Origin: Proteus hauseri ATCC 700826
GTDB taxonomy: Bacteria; Pseudomonadota; Gammaproteobacteria; Enterobacterales; Enterobacteriaceae
Direction of reading: 5' to 3'
Length of the DNA: 64,000 nt
Assembly (NCBI RefSeq): GCF_001654965.1
Contig: NZ_LXEV01000034.1
Coordinates: 1 to 64,000 of the forward strand
Under the pieces are notes generated by a model. It did no database searches. It was not told the origin of the DNA and worked only from the letters and a program-made list of their open reading frames with translations. Shown piece after piece: positions 50,565-64,000 of this stretch; position 1 is the first letter of the stretch, and each line of letters starts with the position of its first letter. The position numbers were made by a program, and so were the translations under genes.

Positions 50565-51728
50565 ATGAAACGCGAATTAATTATTGAGCGCCCTGACTGG
50601 CGCGAGAAAGCCACGGAGTTTGGCTTCAATTTTCATACTATGTATGGTGAACCCTACTGGTCTGAAGATGCTTATTATCAATTCTCAATGCAAGAAATTG
50701 AAGAGCTAGAAGAGACAACCGAAGAACTGCACCAAATGTGTTTGCAAGTGGCCGATAAAGTTGCAAACAGTGAAGAGCTGCTAACTCGTTTTCAAATACC
50801 CCGCCACTGCTGGGATTTTGTACGTGACTCATGGAAGACGTCACAACCTTCACTCTATTCACGCCTTGATTTAGCATACGATGGTAAAAGCCCCGCGAAG
50901 CTATTAGAAAATAACGCAGATACACCAACTTCACTGTATGAATCTGCCTTTTTTCAATGGATTTGGCTTGAAGACCAAGTTAATGCAGGTCGTTTACCGC
51001 AAAATGCTGATCAATTTAATAGCATTCAAGAAAAGATAATTGACCGCTTTGCACAATTACGTGATCAATATGGTATGCGCTATTTGCACATGGCATGTTG
51101 TCAAGATACTGAAGAAGATCGCGGTACCGTACAATATCTACAAGATTGTGCGGTAGAAGCACAAGTGGCAACAGATTTTGTTTTTATTGAAGATATTGGC
51201 TTGGGTGAGCGCGGTGAATTAACAGATACTCAAGATCAAATCATTAGTAATATGTTTAAGCTTTATCCGTGGGAATTTATGTTTCGCGAAGACTTTTCAA
51301 CCAAACTCGCTGATGCGGGTATTCGTTGGTTAGAGCCTTCTTGGAAAAGCATTATCTCTAATAAAGCCTTATTGCCAATGCTTTGGGAAATGTTCCCTAA
51401 TCACCCAAATCTGCTACCTGCTTATTTTTATAATGGTAAAGCGCCAGGATCATTATCTCGCTATGTGATTAAACCGCTGTTTTCGCGCGAAGGTGCAAAT
51501 ATTCGTATCGTTGATCATGGTAAAGATATTGCGGTTGCAGATGGCCCTTATGGTGAAGAAGGCTTTATTGTTCAAGACTTCCATCCATTGCCACAATTTG
51601 GCGATAGCTACACCTTAATTGGTAGCTGGCTGGTAAATGATCAATCTGCTGGTATTTGTATCAGAGAAGATAGAGAACTGATTACGCAAGATCTCTCTCG
51701 TTTCTATCCACATATTATTTTGGATTGA
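50565..51728 (+). CDS. ygiC: Glutathionylspermidine synthase-like ATP-grasp protein YgiC
   Basis: 387 residues (E. coli 386), an ATP-grasp ligase resembling the synthetase half of glutathionylspermidine synthetase/amidase. Blocks are [60 protein letters not shown] and [16 protein letters not shown]. The biological substrate is not established. Forms an operon with ygiB; a terminator follows. Confidence 0.93.
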   Translation: MKRELIIERPDWREKATEFGFNFHTMYGEPYWSEDAYYQFSMQEIEELEETTEELHQMCLQVADKVANSEELLTRFQIPRHCWDFVRDSWKTSQPSLYSRLDLAYDGKSPAKLLENNADTPTSLYESAFFQWIWLEDQVNAGRLPQNADQFNSIQEKIIDRFAQLRDQYGMRYLHMACCQDTEEDRGTVQYLQDCAVEAQVATDFVFIEDIGLGERGELTDTQDQIISNMFKLYPWEFMFREDFSTKLADAGIRWLEPSWKSIISNKALLPMLWEMFPNHPNLLPAYFYNGKAPGSLSRYVIKPLFSREGANIRIVDHGKDIAVADGPYGEEGFIVQDFHPLPQFGDSYTLIGSWLVNDQSAGICIREDRELITQDLSRFYPHIILD

Positions 51729-51756
51729 TACAAAACCATTATAATTAAGTATAAAA

Positions 51757-51786
51757 AGGCTAAATCCCACAAAGTGAATTTAGCCT
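51757..51786 (+). terminator. Terminator after ygiC
   Basis: AGGCTAAAT / ATTTAGCCT with a 12-nt loop followed by CTTT, 28 nt after ygiC. It sits between the convergent genes ygiC and ygiD and may serve both. Confidence 0.65.
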
Positions 51787-51819
51787 CTTTCTGCTCTTCA
51801 ACAAGTTTATTTGATGAAT

Positions 51820-52605
51820 TTATCCAATTTGAAATGTCATCATACTTAATGATTTATTGACGATATCATTATTCAATAGCGTTACTTTTTCACTGGGTTG
51901 CCTTAAACCTAAAATATACAACGCAGGTAAAAAATGTTCTGCTGTTGGGTGTGATAAGCGCCCTTCTTCAGTCGATAATATTGTAAATAAACGTTCTTGC
52001 ATTGTGTCACTTTCTAAGCTGCTTTTTATCGTATCACTAAAAGCCAATGCCCACGGGTAAGGCGTTGCATCGCTGTTTTGCCAATCCATCATTCTTAAGT
52101 TATGAACGATATTCCCACTGCCAATAATTAACACACCTTCTTTACGCAATTCAGTGAGTTTTTGCCCTAACTCATAATGCCATTTCGCAGATTGGTGAGC
52201 ATCTATGCTTAGTTGCACCACAGGAATATTAGCATTAGGATACATTTTTTCGAGTATTCCCCAACTGCCATGATCCAATCCCCATTGATCCATATCGAGC
52301 TTTAATTTAATTGGATCAATCAGATCTTCAATTAATGCCGCTAAACTGATCGAACCTTTTGCAGGATACTCTATTTCATAGAGTGCAGGTGGAAACCCAT
52401 AAAAATCATGAATTGTTTTTGGCTGAGACATCGCCGTCACATAAGTCCCTTCGGTATACCAATGTGCTGAAATCACCAAAATCGCTTTAGGCTGAGGAAG
52501 TGTCTCTCCTAACTGCGTCCAGAGGCGAGTATATGTATTATTTTCTAATACATTCATTGGGCTACCATGTCCAATAAACAGAGCCGGCATCATTGTTGTG
52601 TGCAT
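51820..52605 (-). CDS. ygiD: 4,5-DOPA-type extradiol dioxygenase YgiD
   Basis: 261 residues with the LigB-like signature LFIGHGSPMNVL near the start, SAHWYTEGTYVT, the DHGSWGIL segment and GSGNIVHNLR. These are typical of the DODA family, an iron or zinc ring-cleaving dioxygenase. The natural substrate in enterobacteria is uncertain. The ATG at 52605 has AGAGG at good spacing; a GTG two codons earlier is possible. zupT, which lies between ygiD and ribB in E. coli, is absent here. Confidence 0.9.
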   Translation of the reverse strand: MHTTMMPALFIGHGSPMNVLENNTYTRLWTQLGETLPQPKAILVISAHWYTEGTYVTAMSQPKTIHDFYGFPPALYEIEYPAKGSISLAALIEDLIDPIKLKLDMDQWGLDHGSWGILEKMYPNANIPVVQLSIDAHQSAKWHYELGQKLTELRKEGVLIIGSGNIVHNLRMMDWQNSDATPYPWALAFSDTIKSSLESDTMQERLFTILSTEEGRLSHPTAEHFLPALYILGLRQPSEKVTLLNNDIVNKSLSMMTFQIG

Positions 52606-52704
52606 AATCACCTCTTATGGCTTTGTTATAATATGGCGATAGAATACTGCCTTCTTACTTGAAATATAGTCAAAGAAGTATGAAATAGTTATTCAAAAAA
52701 TATG

Positions 52705-52734
52705 AAAAAAGCCGCCTGAATTTCCTCAGACGGC
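52705..52734 (-). terminator. Terminator after ribB
   Basis: On the minus strand GCCGTCTGA / TCAGGCGGC (with a G-U pair) followed by TTTTTT, 49 nt beyond the ribB stop and before ygiD. Confidence 0.8.
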
Positions 52735-52782
52735 TTGATATAAGTGTGTGTGTGTTTCAGTGTCGCTTACAACGTATTATTT

Positions 52783-53436
52783 TCAGCCAGCTTTTTTCTC
52801 CTCACGAAGACGATAAGCGACTAAATCTTCAATAGTCAGTACTGGCATATTGTGCTTTTTAGCAAAAGTAATTACTTCAGGTGCTCTTGCCATTGTGCCA
52901 TCGTCATTAGTGAGTTCACATAGCACCGCTACAGGTTTAAACCCTGCTAACGTGGCTAAATCAATAGAAGCTTCAGTATGGCCACCACGGGTTAATACAC
53001 CGCCAGGTTGACCACGTAATGGAAAGACATGACCAGGACGATTTAAATCGCCAGGCTTAGCATCATCTGCCATTGCTGCGCGAACTGTCGTTAAACGGTC
53101 TGAAGCGGAAACACCCGTTGTTACACCTTGTGCTGCTTCAATTGTCACTGTAAATGCGGTATGGAAATGGCTGGTATTGTTTTCAACCATCATCGGCAAT
53201 TCAAGTTGTTGACGACGTTCTTCTGTAATACATAAACAAACAATACCGCTGCCATGACGAATAGACATTGCCATTTGCTCAGTTGTCATTGTTTGTGCGG
53301 CGAAAACCATATCGCCTTCATTTTCACGATCCTCATCATCAAGCACCATCACACCGTTGCCAGCACGAAGCGCTTCAATAGCACGTTCTACACGTTCAAT
53401 TTGAGAACCAAATTCGGAAAGTAGCGTCTGATTCAT
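52783..53436 (-). CDS. ribB: 3,4-dihydroxy-2-butanone 4-phosphate synthase
   Basis: 217 residues, exactly the E. coli size. Converts ribulose 5-phosphate to DHBP and formate for the riboflavin ring. Conserved motifs are [19 protein letters not shown] (acidic loop), [47 protein letters not shown] and [11 protein letters not shown]. The monofunctional RibB form lacks a fused RibA. Controlled by the FMN riboswitch in its leader. The SD GAGG lies 11 nt before the ATG. Confidence 0.96.
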   Translation of the reverse strand: MNQTLLSEFGSQIERVERAIEALRAGNGVMVLDDEDRENEGDMVFAAQTMTTEQMAMSIRHGSGIVCLCITEERRQQLELPMMVENNTSHFHTAFTVTIEAAQGVTTGVSASDRLTTVRAAMADDAKPGDLNRPGHVFPLRGQPGGVLTRGGHTEASIDLATLAGFKPVAVLCELTNDDGTMARAPEVITFAKKHNMPVLTIEDLVAYRLREEKKAG

Positions 53437-53561
53437 GGTAAAAAAAACCTCAATAATTAATGAAAGTTACCAGAATCAGGGCAGTCTTAGGAGTGGATCT
53501 CTGCTCAATAAATAAGCAGAAACAACAGAGGTGGATACAATTATCCTACTGATGCTATTTT

Positions 53562-53710
53562 ACTCTCTCCCATCCAGACTTTAACTGTCGGCCCCAGAAT
53601 TACACTGAGTCTGCTGACCTTTGAATTGCAATAGCAAAGCAAAGCGCTCGCGGGCTTTACCTGAATAATTAGGTATTTACCGCCGGTGGGGACTTACACC
53701 CCGCCCTGAG
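53562..53710 (-). ncRNA. FMN riboswitch (RFN element) of ribB
   Basis: Read on the minus strand: CTCAGGGCGGGGTG, AGTCCCCACCGGCGG, AGCCCGCGAGCGC, GGTCAGCAGACTC and TTCTGGGGCCGACAG, closed by GGATGGGAGAG. These are all RFN landmarks in order. Between aptamer and ribB, a CCTC (53531-53528) could pair with the SD GAGG (53451-53448), a candidate translational switch. No strong intrinsic terminator was seen in the leader. FMN binding would reduce ribB expression, giving end-product control of riboflavin synthesis. Confidence 0.95.
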
Positions 53711-53919
53711 ATTAACAACGAAACTATACGCTTTAAAATAATAAGAGGCAATGATCTATCAGTAACAATCTCTGTCGAGTCACATAATCGTTTTACGATA
53801 TACGTGTTATTTAACTCTTTATAATAAAAAAGTAACAATAATCCTCATATCTGGTTTTATTCCCAATGCCTACATATTACACTTAACCTAGCTTTCTATT
53901 TTATTAATGAGGACTTCCC

Positions 53920-54228
53920 ATGTTGGACCCAAAAAAAATTGAACAGGTCGCACGCCAGATCCAAAATGTTCTTCCACAAGGACTAAAAGATTTTGGTGAT
54001 GATGTTGATAAAAAAATTCGTACTGTTCTACAGTCTCAATTAAGCAAATTAGATCTCGTTAATCGTGAAGAATTTGATGTGCAAACACAGGTGCTATTAC
54101 GTACTCGTGAAAAATTATCACGTTTAGAGCAACGTTTAAATGAGTTAGAAGCGGGACAACAAACTCAAGTGGCCCAAGTTGAAATTACTGAAGTAGTGGT
54201 AGAAACGCCAACTGAAAATAAAGCGTAA
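53920..54228 (+). CDS. ubiK: Ubiquinone biosynthesis accessory factor UbiK (YqiC)
   Basis: 102 residues (E. coli 96). A helical trimeric protein that joins UbiJ in the soluble ubiquinone biosynthesis complex. It starts [15 protein letters not shown] with an amphipathic helix; the C-terminal coiled coil contains [28 protein letters not shown]-type heptads, then a variable Gln/Val/Glu-rich tail slightly longer than in E. coli. Divergent from ribB; terminator follows. Confidence 0.93.
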   Translation: MLDPKKIEQVARQIQNVLPQGLKDFGDDVDKKIRTVLQSQLSKLDLVNREEFDVQTQVLLRTREKLSRLEQRLNELEAGQQTQVAQVEITEVVVETPTENKA

Positions 54229-54256
54229 ATTTCCACTTTATTATCCAGTAATAAAA

Positions 54257-54289
54257 AACCCTGTATCCATAATAAAAAGATACAGGGTT
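54257..54289. terminator. Bidirectional terminator between ubiK and glvA
   Basis: AACCCTGTATC / GATACAGGGTT, an 11-bp stem with an A-rich loop and flanking A/T runs, between convergent genes. Confidence 0.8.
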
Positions 54290-54308
54290 ATTGTTATATA
54301 ATTTACGA

Positions 54309-57259
<2,951 letters not shown>

Positions 57260-57447
57260 AAAAATATCCTCTTATTTACTGCCACTTAAATGAGTATCGA
57301 TTTATTTCATTTTTATTCTGTAAAATTAGATTAGGTGCTTTTTTATTTATTCTCTCAGTAAAAATAATTTATTCGTGATCTAATTCATATTAATCTTTTA
57401 GTTAAAGTGATCTACTTTTTACTAAAATTGCAGATCTCTTTTTATTT

Positions 57448-57463
57448 TTTGATAACGTTCACA
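57448..57463. promoter_or_regulatory. Candidate CRP-cAMP site between glvC and its regulator
   Basis: TTTGA-N6-TCACA (57448-57463): nine of ten core positions match TGTGA-N6-TCACA. It lies in the 301-bp divergent region between the PTS gene and the GntR regulator, where catabolite control would be expected. Nothing else in this region was convincing as a GntR operator. Confidence 0.45.
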
Positions 57464-57560
57464 TTTTTACTGATAAATTGAACAGTTTATTTATCAATCA
57501 ATTAGATTAAATAAACCTAAATTTTTTATGTCTATTTTTAACAGTTTAAGAGGTATAAAA

Positions 57561-58265
57561 GTGATCTATAAAAATCTAGCAAAAAACTTGCGAATACAAA
57601 TAAACTCAGAAGGTTATCAAATTGGCGAGGCATTACCGGCTGAAAAAATATTGGCAAAGCAATACGGTGTTTCAAGAATGACTGTACGTAAAGCAATTGA
57701 TGTTTTAGTTGATGCTGGATTATTAAAGCGAAAACATGGCTCAGGAACTTATATAAAAGAAAAAGATTTTCATCATGAAAATGCCAGCTTAAAAGGATTT
57801 GTAGAGCTAATGGCAAATACGGGACATAACGTTAAAAGTGAAGTTATTGAGTTTAGTGTTATTCACTGCCCTTTATCCATAGCAAGTAAATTACGAATTA
57901 ATACTAATGAACGCATATTTTATTCTAGAAGAATACGTTACGTCGATAATAAACCTCTTATTCTGGAAGATAGTTATATGCCAGTAAAATATTTTAGCAA
58001 TTTAACCTTAAAACATTTAGAAGGTTCTAAATTTGATTTTATTGAAAATGTGTGCCAAATAAAAATTGCGGGGAGTTATGAAACTTTTCATCCTATCATT
58101 CCTGATCACAATATCTGCCAGCTACTACAAGTTGAAATAAATATACCTATATTAAGACTTAGCACATTGTCATATAGCGTTCATGGTGATTATATTAATT
58201 ACTCGATCATGTACCGTAATACCCAAGATTATATTGTTGAATATCATTTAAAAAGAGAACAATAA
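57561..58265 (+). CDS. GntR-family (HutC/UTRA) regulator of the glv operon
   Basis: 234 residues. An N-terminal winged helix (about 5-70) has the GntR signature AEKILAKQYGVSRMTVRKAIDVLVDAGLL and the GSGTYI wing. A C-terminal UTRA effector domain includes RRIRYVDNKPLILEDSYMP. HutC-type members often sense phosphorylated sugars, which fits a divergent alpha-glucoside PTS operon; the role as its repressor or activator is inferred from position. I prefer GTG 57561 (AGAGG 7 nt upstream); ATG 57528 would add 11 residues but has no ribosome-binding site. Confidence 0.9.
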   Translation: MIYKNLAKNLRIQINSEGYQIGEALPAEKILAKQYGVSRMTVRKAIDVLVDAGLLKRKHGSGTYIKEKDFHHENASLKGFVELMANTGHNVKSEVIEFSVIHCPLSIASKLRINTNERIFYSRRIRYVDNKPLILEDSYMPVKYFSNLTLKHLEGSKFDFIENVCQIKIAGSYETFHPIIPDHNICQLLQVEINIPILRLSTLSYSVHGDYINYSIMYRNTQDYIVEYHLKREQ

Positions 58266-58314
58266 TTATTATCATAAAAGAATATTATTGCTAATACGCT
58301 TTTTCACACAAAAA

Positions 58315-58337
58315 AAAGCACTCCTAAGAGCGCTTTT
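58315..58337. terminator. Bidirectional terminator between the GntR gene and hldE
   Basis: AAAAGC-A-CTC / GAG-C-GCTTTT, one internal mismatch, with A/T runs on both sides, between convergent genes. Confidence 0.6.
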
Positions 58338-58359
58338 AATATTTAATGATTTAACACTA

Positions 58360-59784
58360 TTATTTCTTTTTAATCGCATTAATAATATTTGTGGTAGAAA
58401 TACCATCTTCAAAATTAAGGACTTTAACTTCTCCACCGGCCGCCCAAACCTCTTTGCTGCCTGCGATATCTTCTGGCTTATAATCGCCGCCTTTTACCAA
58501 AATATCGGGTAATACAGAAGCAATTAGGCGCTGTGGCGTATCTTCTTCAAAAGCCACTACCCAATCAACGGCACCCAAAGCACCAAGCACCGTCATACGC
58601 TGTTCTAATGGGTTAACCGGACGAGTTTCGCCTTTTAAGCGCTTAGTAGAAGCATCACTATTGACCGCAACAATTAGGCGATCCCCTAATTTTCGAGCAT
58701 TAGCCAAATAACTTACATGCCCTGCATGAAGAATATCAAAACAGCCATTTGTCATGACAATGCGTTCGCCACGTTGGCGAGCCAATTCTACGGCCTTTTT
58801 TAATTGCTCTTCCGCCATCATCCCAAAGCCGTTATCAGAACGTCCACGAATAGCATTTTCAAGTTCAATAGGCGAAACAGTAGAAGTACCCAATTTACCA
58901 ACAACTACACCTGCCGCTGCATTAGCAAGGAAACAGGCTTCAGCTAATGATTTACCGGCTGCTAAAGAGGTCGCTAAAACACCAATCACCGTATCACCAG
59001 CACCAGTGACATCATAAACTTCTTGTGCTTGTGTTGGTAAATGTAATGGCGCTTCATTGGCACGAATTAAACTCATACCTCGTTCTGAACGAGTAATTAA
59101 TAGCGCTTCAAGATCTAACGCTTGAACCAGCTTAGCGCCTTTTTCGACTAATTCTTCGTCACTATTACAAACGCCAACTACTTGTTCAAATTCAGACATA
59201 TTTGGTGTTAATAATGTGGCACCACGGTAACGTTCAAAATCACTACCTTTGGGATCAATTAAAACAGGCACGCCAGATTTTCTCGCAAGTTGGATCATCT
59301 CTTGAACATGAGAAAGTGCACCTTTAGCGTAGTCCGACAAAATTAATGCGCCAATGGAAGGCAAGGCTTGCTCAATACGTTCATAAATAGGCTGTGGATC
59401 AACATTGCTAAAACCTTCTTCAAAATCAAGGCGGATCAACTGTTGATTACGAGAAAGTACGCGCAATTTAGTAATCGTTGGATGAGTAGCAACAGAGACA
59501 AAATCGCAACGCACATTGACCTGACTTAATGTGTTACTCAATGCTTTTGCTGCTTCATCGATACCTGTTAATCCAACTAAACGCGAATTAGCGCCTAAAG
59601 AAGCAATATTCATAGCAACGTTAGCCGCACCACCGGGACGCTCTTCGGTTGTATCCACTTTAACCACCGGTACTGGGGCTTCAGGTGAAATTCGGCTTGT
59701 TGGGCCATACCAATAGCGGTCTAACATGACGTCACCGACAACGAGCACATTGGCTTTATTAAAATCCGGCAGCGTTACTTTCAT
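58360..59784 (-). CDS. hldE: Bifunctional heptose 7-phosphate kinase / heptose 1-phosphate adenylyltransferase
   Basis: 474 residues (E. coli 477). Two steps of ADP-heptose synthesis for the LPS inner core. The N-terminal ribokinase-type domain (about 1-315) has [24 protein letters not shown] and [11 protein letters not shown]. The C-terminal nucleotidyltransferase domain has [16 protein letters not shown] and VAVNSDAST. The ATG at 59784 has GGAG upstream; 24 in-frame upstream codons are not family-like. Lies downstream of glnE, as in E. coli. Confidence 0.96.
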   Translation of the reverse strand: MKVTLPDFNKANVLVVGDVMLDRYWYGPTSRISPEAPVPVVKVDTTEERPGGAANVAMNIASLGANSRLVGLTGIDEAAKALSNTLSQVNVRCDFVSVATHPTITKLRVLSRNQQLIRLDFEEGFSNVDPQPIYERIEQALPSIGALILSDYAKGALSHVQEMIQLARKSGVPVLIDPKGSDFERYRGATLLTPNMSEFEQVVGVCNSDEELVEKGAKLVQALDLEALLITRSERGMSLIRANEAPLHLPTQAQEVYDVTGAGDTVIGVLATSLAAGKSLAEACFLANAAAGVVVGKLGTSTVSPIELENAIRGRSDNGFGMMAEEQLKKAVELARQRGERIVMTNGCFDILHAGHVSYLANARKLGDRLIVAVNSDASTKRLKGETRPVNPLEQRMTVLGALGAVDWVVAFEEDTPQRLIASVLPDILVKGGDYKPEDIAGSKEVWAAGGEVKVLNFEDGISTTNIINAIKKK

Positions 59785-59883
59785 CCCATACTCCACATTA
59801 TTTTTCAAATAAGCCCAAATAATACCATAACTCGATAACCAAATAGAGAAACACATCAGATTATTGGTTTCATATTCTCTATG

Positions 59884-62718
59884 CTATTCATCGAGCCATT
59901 TCATTTTACTTTGTAATACATTTTGTCGTTCGGGTATAAAACAACTGCTATCCACTATCGCGGGTAGTGCTTGCAACGCAAGATGATGCAACTCATTACG
60001 CAAAGTAACATAAGCATGTGTTAATGCTTGAGCCTCTTCTTCTGTCATCACTTGATATTTCGCCATTAATTCAAAAATACGCACATTATCAGACCAACGC
60101 GTTAATGCTGGATATTGATGAGAAAAACGTAACACTAAATATTGAGCGATAAATTCAATATCAGTAATGCCACCAGCAGAAAGTTTCAAATTGAATTTAT
60201 CGGCTTGTGTTGGCGCTAAATGTTGCACCATTTTTTTACGCATCTCTCTTACTTCATCTTGCAATACCTGCGGATCACGCGAAAGGCACAATATTTCATG
60301 ACGAATTCGTAAAAATTGCTGTTGCAATTCATCATCACCATAAATCATTCGAGCACGAATTAAAGCCTGATGTTCCCATGTCCATGCTTGTGTTTTTTGG
60401 TATTCATCGAACGCTTGAATAGTACTCACCAACATGCCTGATTCGCCAGAAGGCCGTAAACGCGCATCGACTTCATACAACACACCTGAAGAGGTTCTGG
60501 TGCTAAATAAGTGAATAATTCGCTGGGCTAAACGTAGATAAAACTGGCAAGCATCAATAGAACGTTCACCGGTTGTCACGCTGTTGAGTGGGCAATCCAA
60601 TAAAAATACCAAATCTAAATCAGAACTGTAACCTAATTCCCAACCGCCTAATTTCCCATACCCAATAACGGCAAAACCTAAACCATCACAATGGGCTAAA
60701 TGTTCCGGTTCACCATAGCGTTTTACCATATATGACCAAGCTTGATGAACCACAGCATGAATAATAGCTTCTGCTAAATAGGTTAAATGATCGCTGACTT
60801 TCATCACTGGCAATACACCGGTTATATCTTCAGCGGCAATGCGTAAAAGTTGTGCTTGTTTAAATTGCCGCAATGCTTCTAAGCGTTGTTCTTCATCTTC
60901 TTCTGGTACGCGAAGTAAATATTGGCGTAACTCATCACGATAAGCATCTAAAGGAAGCGGCTGATAGAGCGAGTTAGGATCGAGTAATTCATCCAATAGC
61001 AGGGGATGCAGTGCTAATTGCTCTGCAATCATAGGCGATGCGGCACATAAACGAATAACATGGGTTAATACTTCATCAGATTCTTGTATTAACTCTAAAT
61101 AGGTTGTGCGACTCACAATACTGAGTAAAAGAGGCGTGACTCGCTGCAATATCATCGCAGATTGTGGTTGCTGACAGATTTTGGCTAATAATTTAGGCAT
61201 CAATAAGTCAAGAACATCGCGTCCTCTTGGCCCAATGGTTCGTTTGCCAATATCTTGGCGAAAAATCTGTAATGTCTGGCAGAGGGTTTCAATTTCTTCT
61301 TGAGTCAGCGATTGATGAAATAATGCTGAACCTTCAGGGAAATGGCCTAATAACCAAAATGTTTTAAACGCAGAAAGATCTGCTTCATCTTCATTTTCAT
61401 CATCATCACCAATTAATTGAGTAAAAATAATAGAAACAGCCTGCATTTTCTGACCAATGTTCTGATAAAGCGTTGCCCAATCGTTATAACCCATCGCTAT
61501 AGTAAGGCGACTTCTATCATTTTCATCATCAGGTAAAGTTTGAGTTTGCTGATCACCAATAGATTGTAATAAATTTTCTAATCGGCGTAAAAAAAGATAA
61601 CTTTCAGTCAGTTGCGCCGTCTCTTCTTCAGTTAATAATTCAAGTTTCGAGATAACTTTTAGCACAGATAACAACGAATTACTTTGTAATTCAGGCTCTC
61701 TACCACCGCGAATTAATTGAAATACCTGCGTAATAAACTCAATTTCACGAATACCACCAGCCCCTAATTTAATATTATCGATCATACCGCGGCGACGAAC
61801 TTCACGACTTATCATTGATTTCATATTACGTAGTGATTGGATCACACTAAAATCGATATAACGGCGATAAACAAAAGGTCGCAGCATTTGGCGTAATATC
61901 TGGCAATAATCTCTTTTTTCTGCCCCTAAAACCCGTGCTTTTATCATTGCATAGCGTTCCCAATCACGCCCTTGCTCTTGATAATAATCCTCTAGCGCAG
62001 CAAAACTCATGACTAAGGGGCCACTTTCGCCAAAAGGGCGTAATCGCATATCAACACGGTAAACAAAGCCATCAATAGTGTGCTGATCTAACGCTTTTAT
62101 TAATTTTTGCCCTAATCGAGTAAAAAATTGCGCATTATCGAGTTCACGGCGTCCGCCTTGAGTGGCACCATTTTCTGGATAGGCAAAAATCAGGTCGATA
62201 TCAGAAGAGAAATTAAGCTCAAAACCGCCGAGCTTTCCCATTCCTAAAATAAGTAATGGCTGAGGTTTTCCTGCGCTATCACAAGGTGTGCCCCACTGCT
62301 GACAACACTGCTGATAAAGCGTATCTCTTGCTGCACAAATTAAGGTTTCAGCTAATACACTGAGCTGTTTTAGCGTACAAGGCGTATCACATAACAGAAA
62401 AAACTGTAGCCACGCAATGCGCACTAATTGTTGATGACGAAATTGACGCAAAATACGCATTAAATCATCTTCATTATCAATATTTGCTAGTTTTTCTGAT
62501 AATTGAGTTTCATACGTTTGCCATTCAGAACCTATTGGCTCAGCTTGCCTAATATCGATTAACCATTGAGGGTTTACACGCAAATGCTCAGCCGCAAAGG
62601 GGCTAAAAGTTAAAAACTGCTGCTCTTGCTCACTAAAAGGTGCTAACTCATTGAGCGAAGAAGATAAACTGCATTGTGTTTTATCCCACAATTGTTGAAA
62701 CACATCGATAGCAGACAT
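59884..62718 (-). CDS. glnE: Glutamine synthetase adenylyltransferase / deadenylase
   Basis: 944 residues (E. coli 946). Two nucleotidyltransferase domains control glutamine synthetase by adding or removing AMP in response to PII. The N-terminal one has [20 protein letters not shown] (deadenylase) and the C-terminal one [20 protein letters not shown] (adenylylase). A helical regulatory linker joins them. 99 nt upstream of hldE and 26 nt downstream of ygiF. Confidence 0.96.
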   Translation of the reverse strand: MSAIDVFQQLWDKTQCSLSSSLNELAPFSEQEQQFLTFSPFAAEHLRVNPQWLIDIRQAEPIGSEWQTYETQLSEKLANIDNEDDLMRILRQFRHQQLVRIAWLQFFLLCDTPCTLKQLSVLAETLICAARDTLYQQCCQQWGTPCDSAGKPQPLLILGMGKLGGFELNFSSDIDLIFAYPENGATQGGRRELDNAQFFTRLGQKLIKALDQHTIDGFVYRVDMRLRPFGESGPLVMSFAALEDYYQEQGRDWERYAMIKARVLGAEKRDYCQILRQMLRPFVYRRYIDFSVIQSLRNMKSMISREVRRRGMIDNIKLGAGGIREIEFITQVFQLIRGGREPELQSNSLLSVLKVISKLELLTEEETAQLTESYLFLRRLENLLQSIGDQQTQTLPDDENDRSRLTIAMGYNDWATLYQNIGQKMQAVSIIFTQLIGDDDENEDEADLSAFKTFWLLGHFPEGSALFHQSLTQEEIETLCQTLQIFRQDIGKRTIGPRGRDVLDLLMPKLLAKICQQPQSAMILQRVTPLLLSIVSRTTYLELIQESDEVLTHVIRLCAASPMIAEQLALHPLLLDELLDPNSLYQPLPLDAYRDELRQYLLRVPEEDEEQRLEALRQFKQAQLLRIAAEDITGVLPVMKVSDHLTYLAEAIIHAVVHQAWSYMVKRYGEPEHLAHCDGLGFAVIGYGKLGGWELGYSSDLDLVFLLDCPLNSVTTGERSIDACQFYLRLAQRIIHLFSTRTSSGVLYEVDARLRPSGESGMLVSTIQAFDEYQKTQAWTWEHQALIRARMIYGDDELQQQFLRIRHEILCLSRDPQVLQDEVREMRKKMVQHLAPTQADKFNLKLSAGGITDIEFIAQYLVLRFSHQYPALTRWSDNVRIFELMAKYQVMTEEEAQALTHAYVTLRNELHHLALQALPAIVDSSCFIPERQNVLQSKMKWLDE

Positions 62719-62744
62719 AAATAGGCTCTCAAATTATCAGTAAA

Positions 62745-63668
62745 TTAAGCAATAGATAGCAACCACGCCATTGACGCTAATTTAAATCTTAACCACAGCA
62801 CATGATAATAATCAGTCGCTGATGTAAATGATAACGGTGACATCTCACTTAACGCTTGCTGCATTGACGCCGGTAATTCAGGCTGTTTTTTACACCAATC
62901 TGAAAATAACGCTAACATTGCAGGCATTGTGATTGTCGGCGGTGTTGGATTAGCAAAAATAGCTTCTTCTAAAGATTGAATTGATGACAACCATTTAGTG
63001 AGTTGCTGAGCGATAGTTTCATCAGGGGATAAATTAACGACACTCAAGGTTAATGCAGGCTTACCCTTTGCTAGATAATAACCTCTTGCGGCTTTACTAC
63101 GAGAAGCAAGGCGTAATCCGCCCTTTTCACCCAAAAATGTGGCTAAAGCAATTAAATCAGACACATTGCCTGCCTTTAGCTCTAGTTCAAACTCTTTAAT
63201 AGGCAGCTCATTTTCACCTGAACGAACCGCACCTTGATCCAACACCACTTCAATCTGGCTATTTTGGTAGTTAACCAACCAAATTTCACGATTAAAATCG
63301 GTATTAAATAATACCTGCAAATGCGCTTCTAATTGGGATAAATCGCAATCCTGCGGCCAAATTTCAGCGGGAAAACGTGCTAAATCTAATTTTGGTTGTT
63401 CTAATTTCACGTTATATTCAGGACGTTGATGTAAGCCCGCAACAACTTTACCCGCTGTTTTAATTGTCATTTCGTAGTGATTATCAACCCCACGAATACG
63501 TAGCCCCATATCCCAACGACGGATTTGATTATCTGGTGTTTCAAAGTAAAGATTAGTCAGCTTTTTAGCGATGCTATGCTGATGAGGAAGCGTTGAAATT
63601 CGCTGAATAATATGAGGAATAGCGGCGGATATCGCACTGAGTTTTAATTCTGTCTCTATTTGGCTCAT
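62745..63668 (-). CDS. ygiF: Inorganic triphosphatase YgiF-like, shortened C-terminus
   Basis: 307 residues against 433 in E. coli. The CYTH triphosphate tunnel domain (about 1-200) is complete: ExExK motif E5-T-E7-L-K9, NLYFETPDNQIRRWDMGLRIRG, YEMTIKTAGKV and a late ELELKAG and SRSKAARGYYLAKG. The remaining about 105 residues are weakly similar to the start of the CHAD region and end early at LLSIA. The full helical CHAD domain is missing. Whether this is a lineage form or a truncation cannot be told; no frame continuing the CHAD sequence was noticed downstream. Divergent from ygiM. Confidence 0.85.
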   Translation of the reverse strand: MSQIETELKLSAISAAIPHIIQRISTLPHQHSIAKKLTNLYFETPDNQIRRWDMGLRIRGVDNHYEMTIKTAGKVVAGLHQRPEYNVKLEQPKLDLARFPAEIWPQDCDLSQLEAHLQVLFNTDFNREIWLVNYQNSQIEVVLDQGAVRSGENELPIKEFELELKAGNVSDLIALATFLGEKGGLRLASRSKAARGYYLAKGKPALTLSVVNLSPDETIAQQLTKWLSSIQSLEEAIFANPTPPTITMPAMLALFSDWCKKQPELPASMQQALSEMSPLSFTSATDYYHVLWLRFKLASMAWLLSIA

Positions 63669-63887
63669 TCTATTTCCCTTAAGTAAATCAATTGATTAGT
63701 AAAATATTTAACGATTTTTCATTAAGCAAGTGATAGCCTTATTACGCGGATGAATAAAAGGCAGATTTCCCCTATATTCCATCAGTTAAGACTGTTCTCA
63801 TTCTGGTTTACTATTTGCTTACGCAAACTTTACTCTTTAGTATCAGTAAAAATATTCTCTTGTATAGATAAAAAAGTTGAAAACATA

Positions 63888-64000
63888 ATGCGAAAATTAC
63901 CCTTACTTTTTATTTCCTTACTTGGCTTAGGCTTTTCACTAAGTTCACACGCAAATGAAACTCGTTATGTTTCCGATGAATTATCCACTTATGTCCATAG
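63888..64000 (+). CDS. ygiM: SH3-domain protein YgiM, N-terminal fragment (cut by window edge)
   Basis: First 37 codons: a signal peptide (MRKLPLLF ... SSHA) then NETRYVSDELSTYVH, which matches the start of the TIGR04211 YgiM family, with a periplasmic SH3b domain and C-terminal membrane helix in full-length members. Divergent from ygiF, as in E. coli. Confidence 0.85.
   Translation, partial: MRKLPLLFISLLGLGFSLSSHANETRYVSDELSTYVH

Noticed and set aside
52743-52754. A short GTGTGTGTGTG run near the ribB terminator.
   Set aside because: Too short and outside any gene or promoter signal to argue for phase variation.

Overview
This is a low-GC enterobacterial chromosome segment. The organism is almost certainly Proteus (Morganellaceae). 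Nearly every gene has an E. coli-type orthologue, and there is a Pta-like subtilisin autotransporter, which is the hallmark Proteus toxic agglutinin. A maltose-6-phosphate-type glucosidase/PTS operon hints at a maltose-positive species of the vulgaris group, but that is inference only. No tRNA, rRNA, CRISPR array, insertion sequence or prophage was seen.

Layout. (1) 1-13466, all on the minus strand: rppH-ptsP-lgt-thyA-ppdA-ppdB-ygdB-ppdC-recC-ptrA-recB (recB cut by the window edge). The order is the E. coli one, covering RNA decapping, nitrogen PTS, lipoprotein maturation, dTMP synthesis, a minor-pilin set and RecBCD repair. (2) 13548-32492: a TPP riboswitch driving thiBPQ, then polB (frameshifted), rapA and rluA on the plus strand. 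Next come djlA (minus), the outer-membrane biogenesis operon lptD-surA-pdxA-rsmA-apaG-apaH (plus) and folA (minus). (3) 32670-37742: an accessory stretch with a LysE/RhtB-type exporter, a very AT-rich 355-residue protein of no recognised family, and the Pta autotransporter. (4) 38148-54228: ftsP-plsC-parC and parE, then yqiA, cpdA (frameshifted) and nudF, all minus. These are followed by tolC-ygiB-ygiC (plus), ygiD and FMN-riboswitch-controlled ribB (minus), and ubiK (plus). (5) 54309-58265: an inserted alpha-glucoside unit, glvA and a PTS EIICB (minus), with a divergent GntR regulator. (6) 58360-64000: hldE-glnE-ygiF (minus) and the start of ygiM (plus).

The most unusual feature is ParC. The open frame encodes 985 residues instead of about 752. 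The extra length is a second copy of the C-terminal DNA-wrapping (beta-pinwheel) domain, in tandem and diverged from the first. Residues about 502-623 align without gaps to 739-860. Other points are two separate frameshifts in housekeeping genes (polB, cpdA), a thyA of the longer Vibrio-like type in the normal enterobacterial position, and a shortened YgiF lacking most of the CHAD region. There is also an unannotated 30-residue hydrophobic ORF with a good ribosome-binding site downstream of djlA.

All identifications come from reading the sequence and from remembered family sequences. No database search was run.
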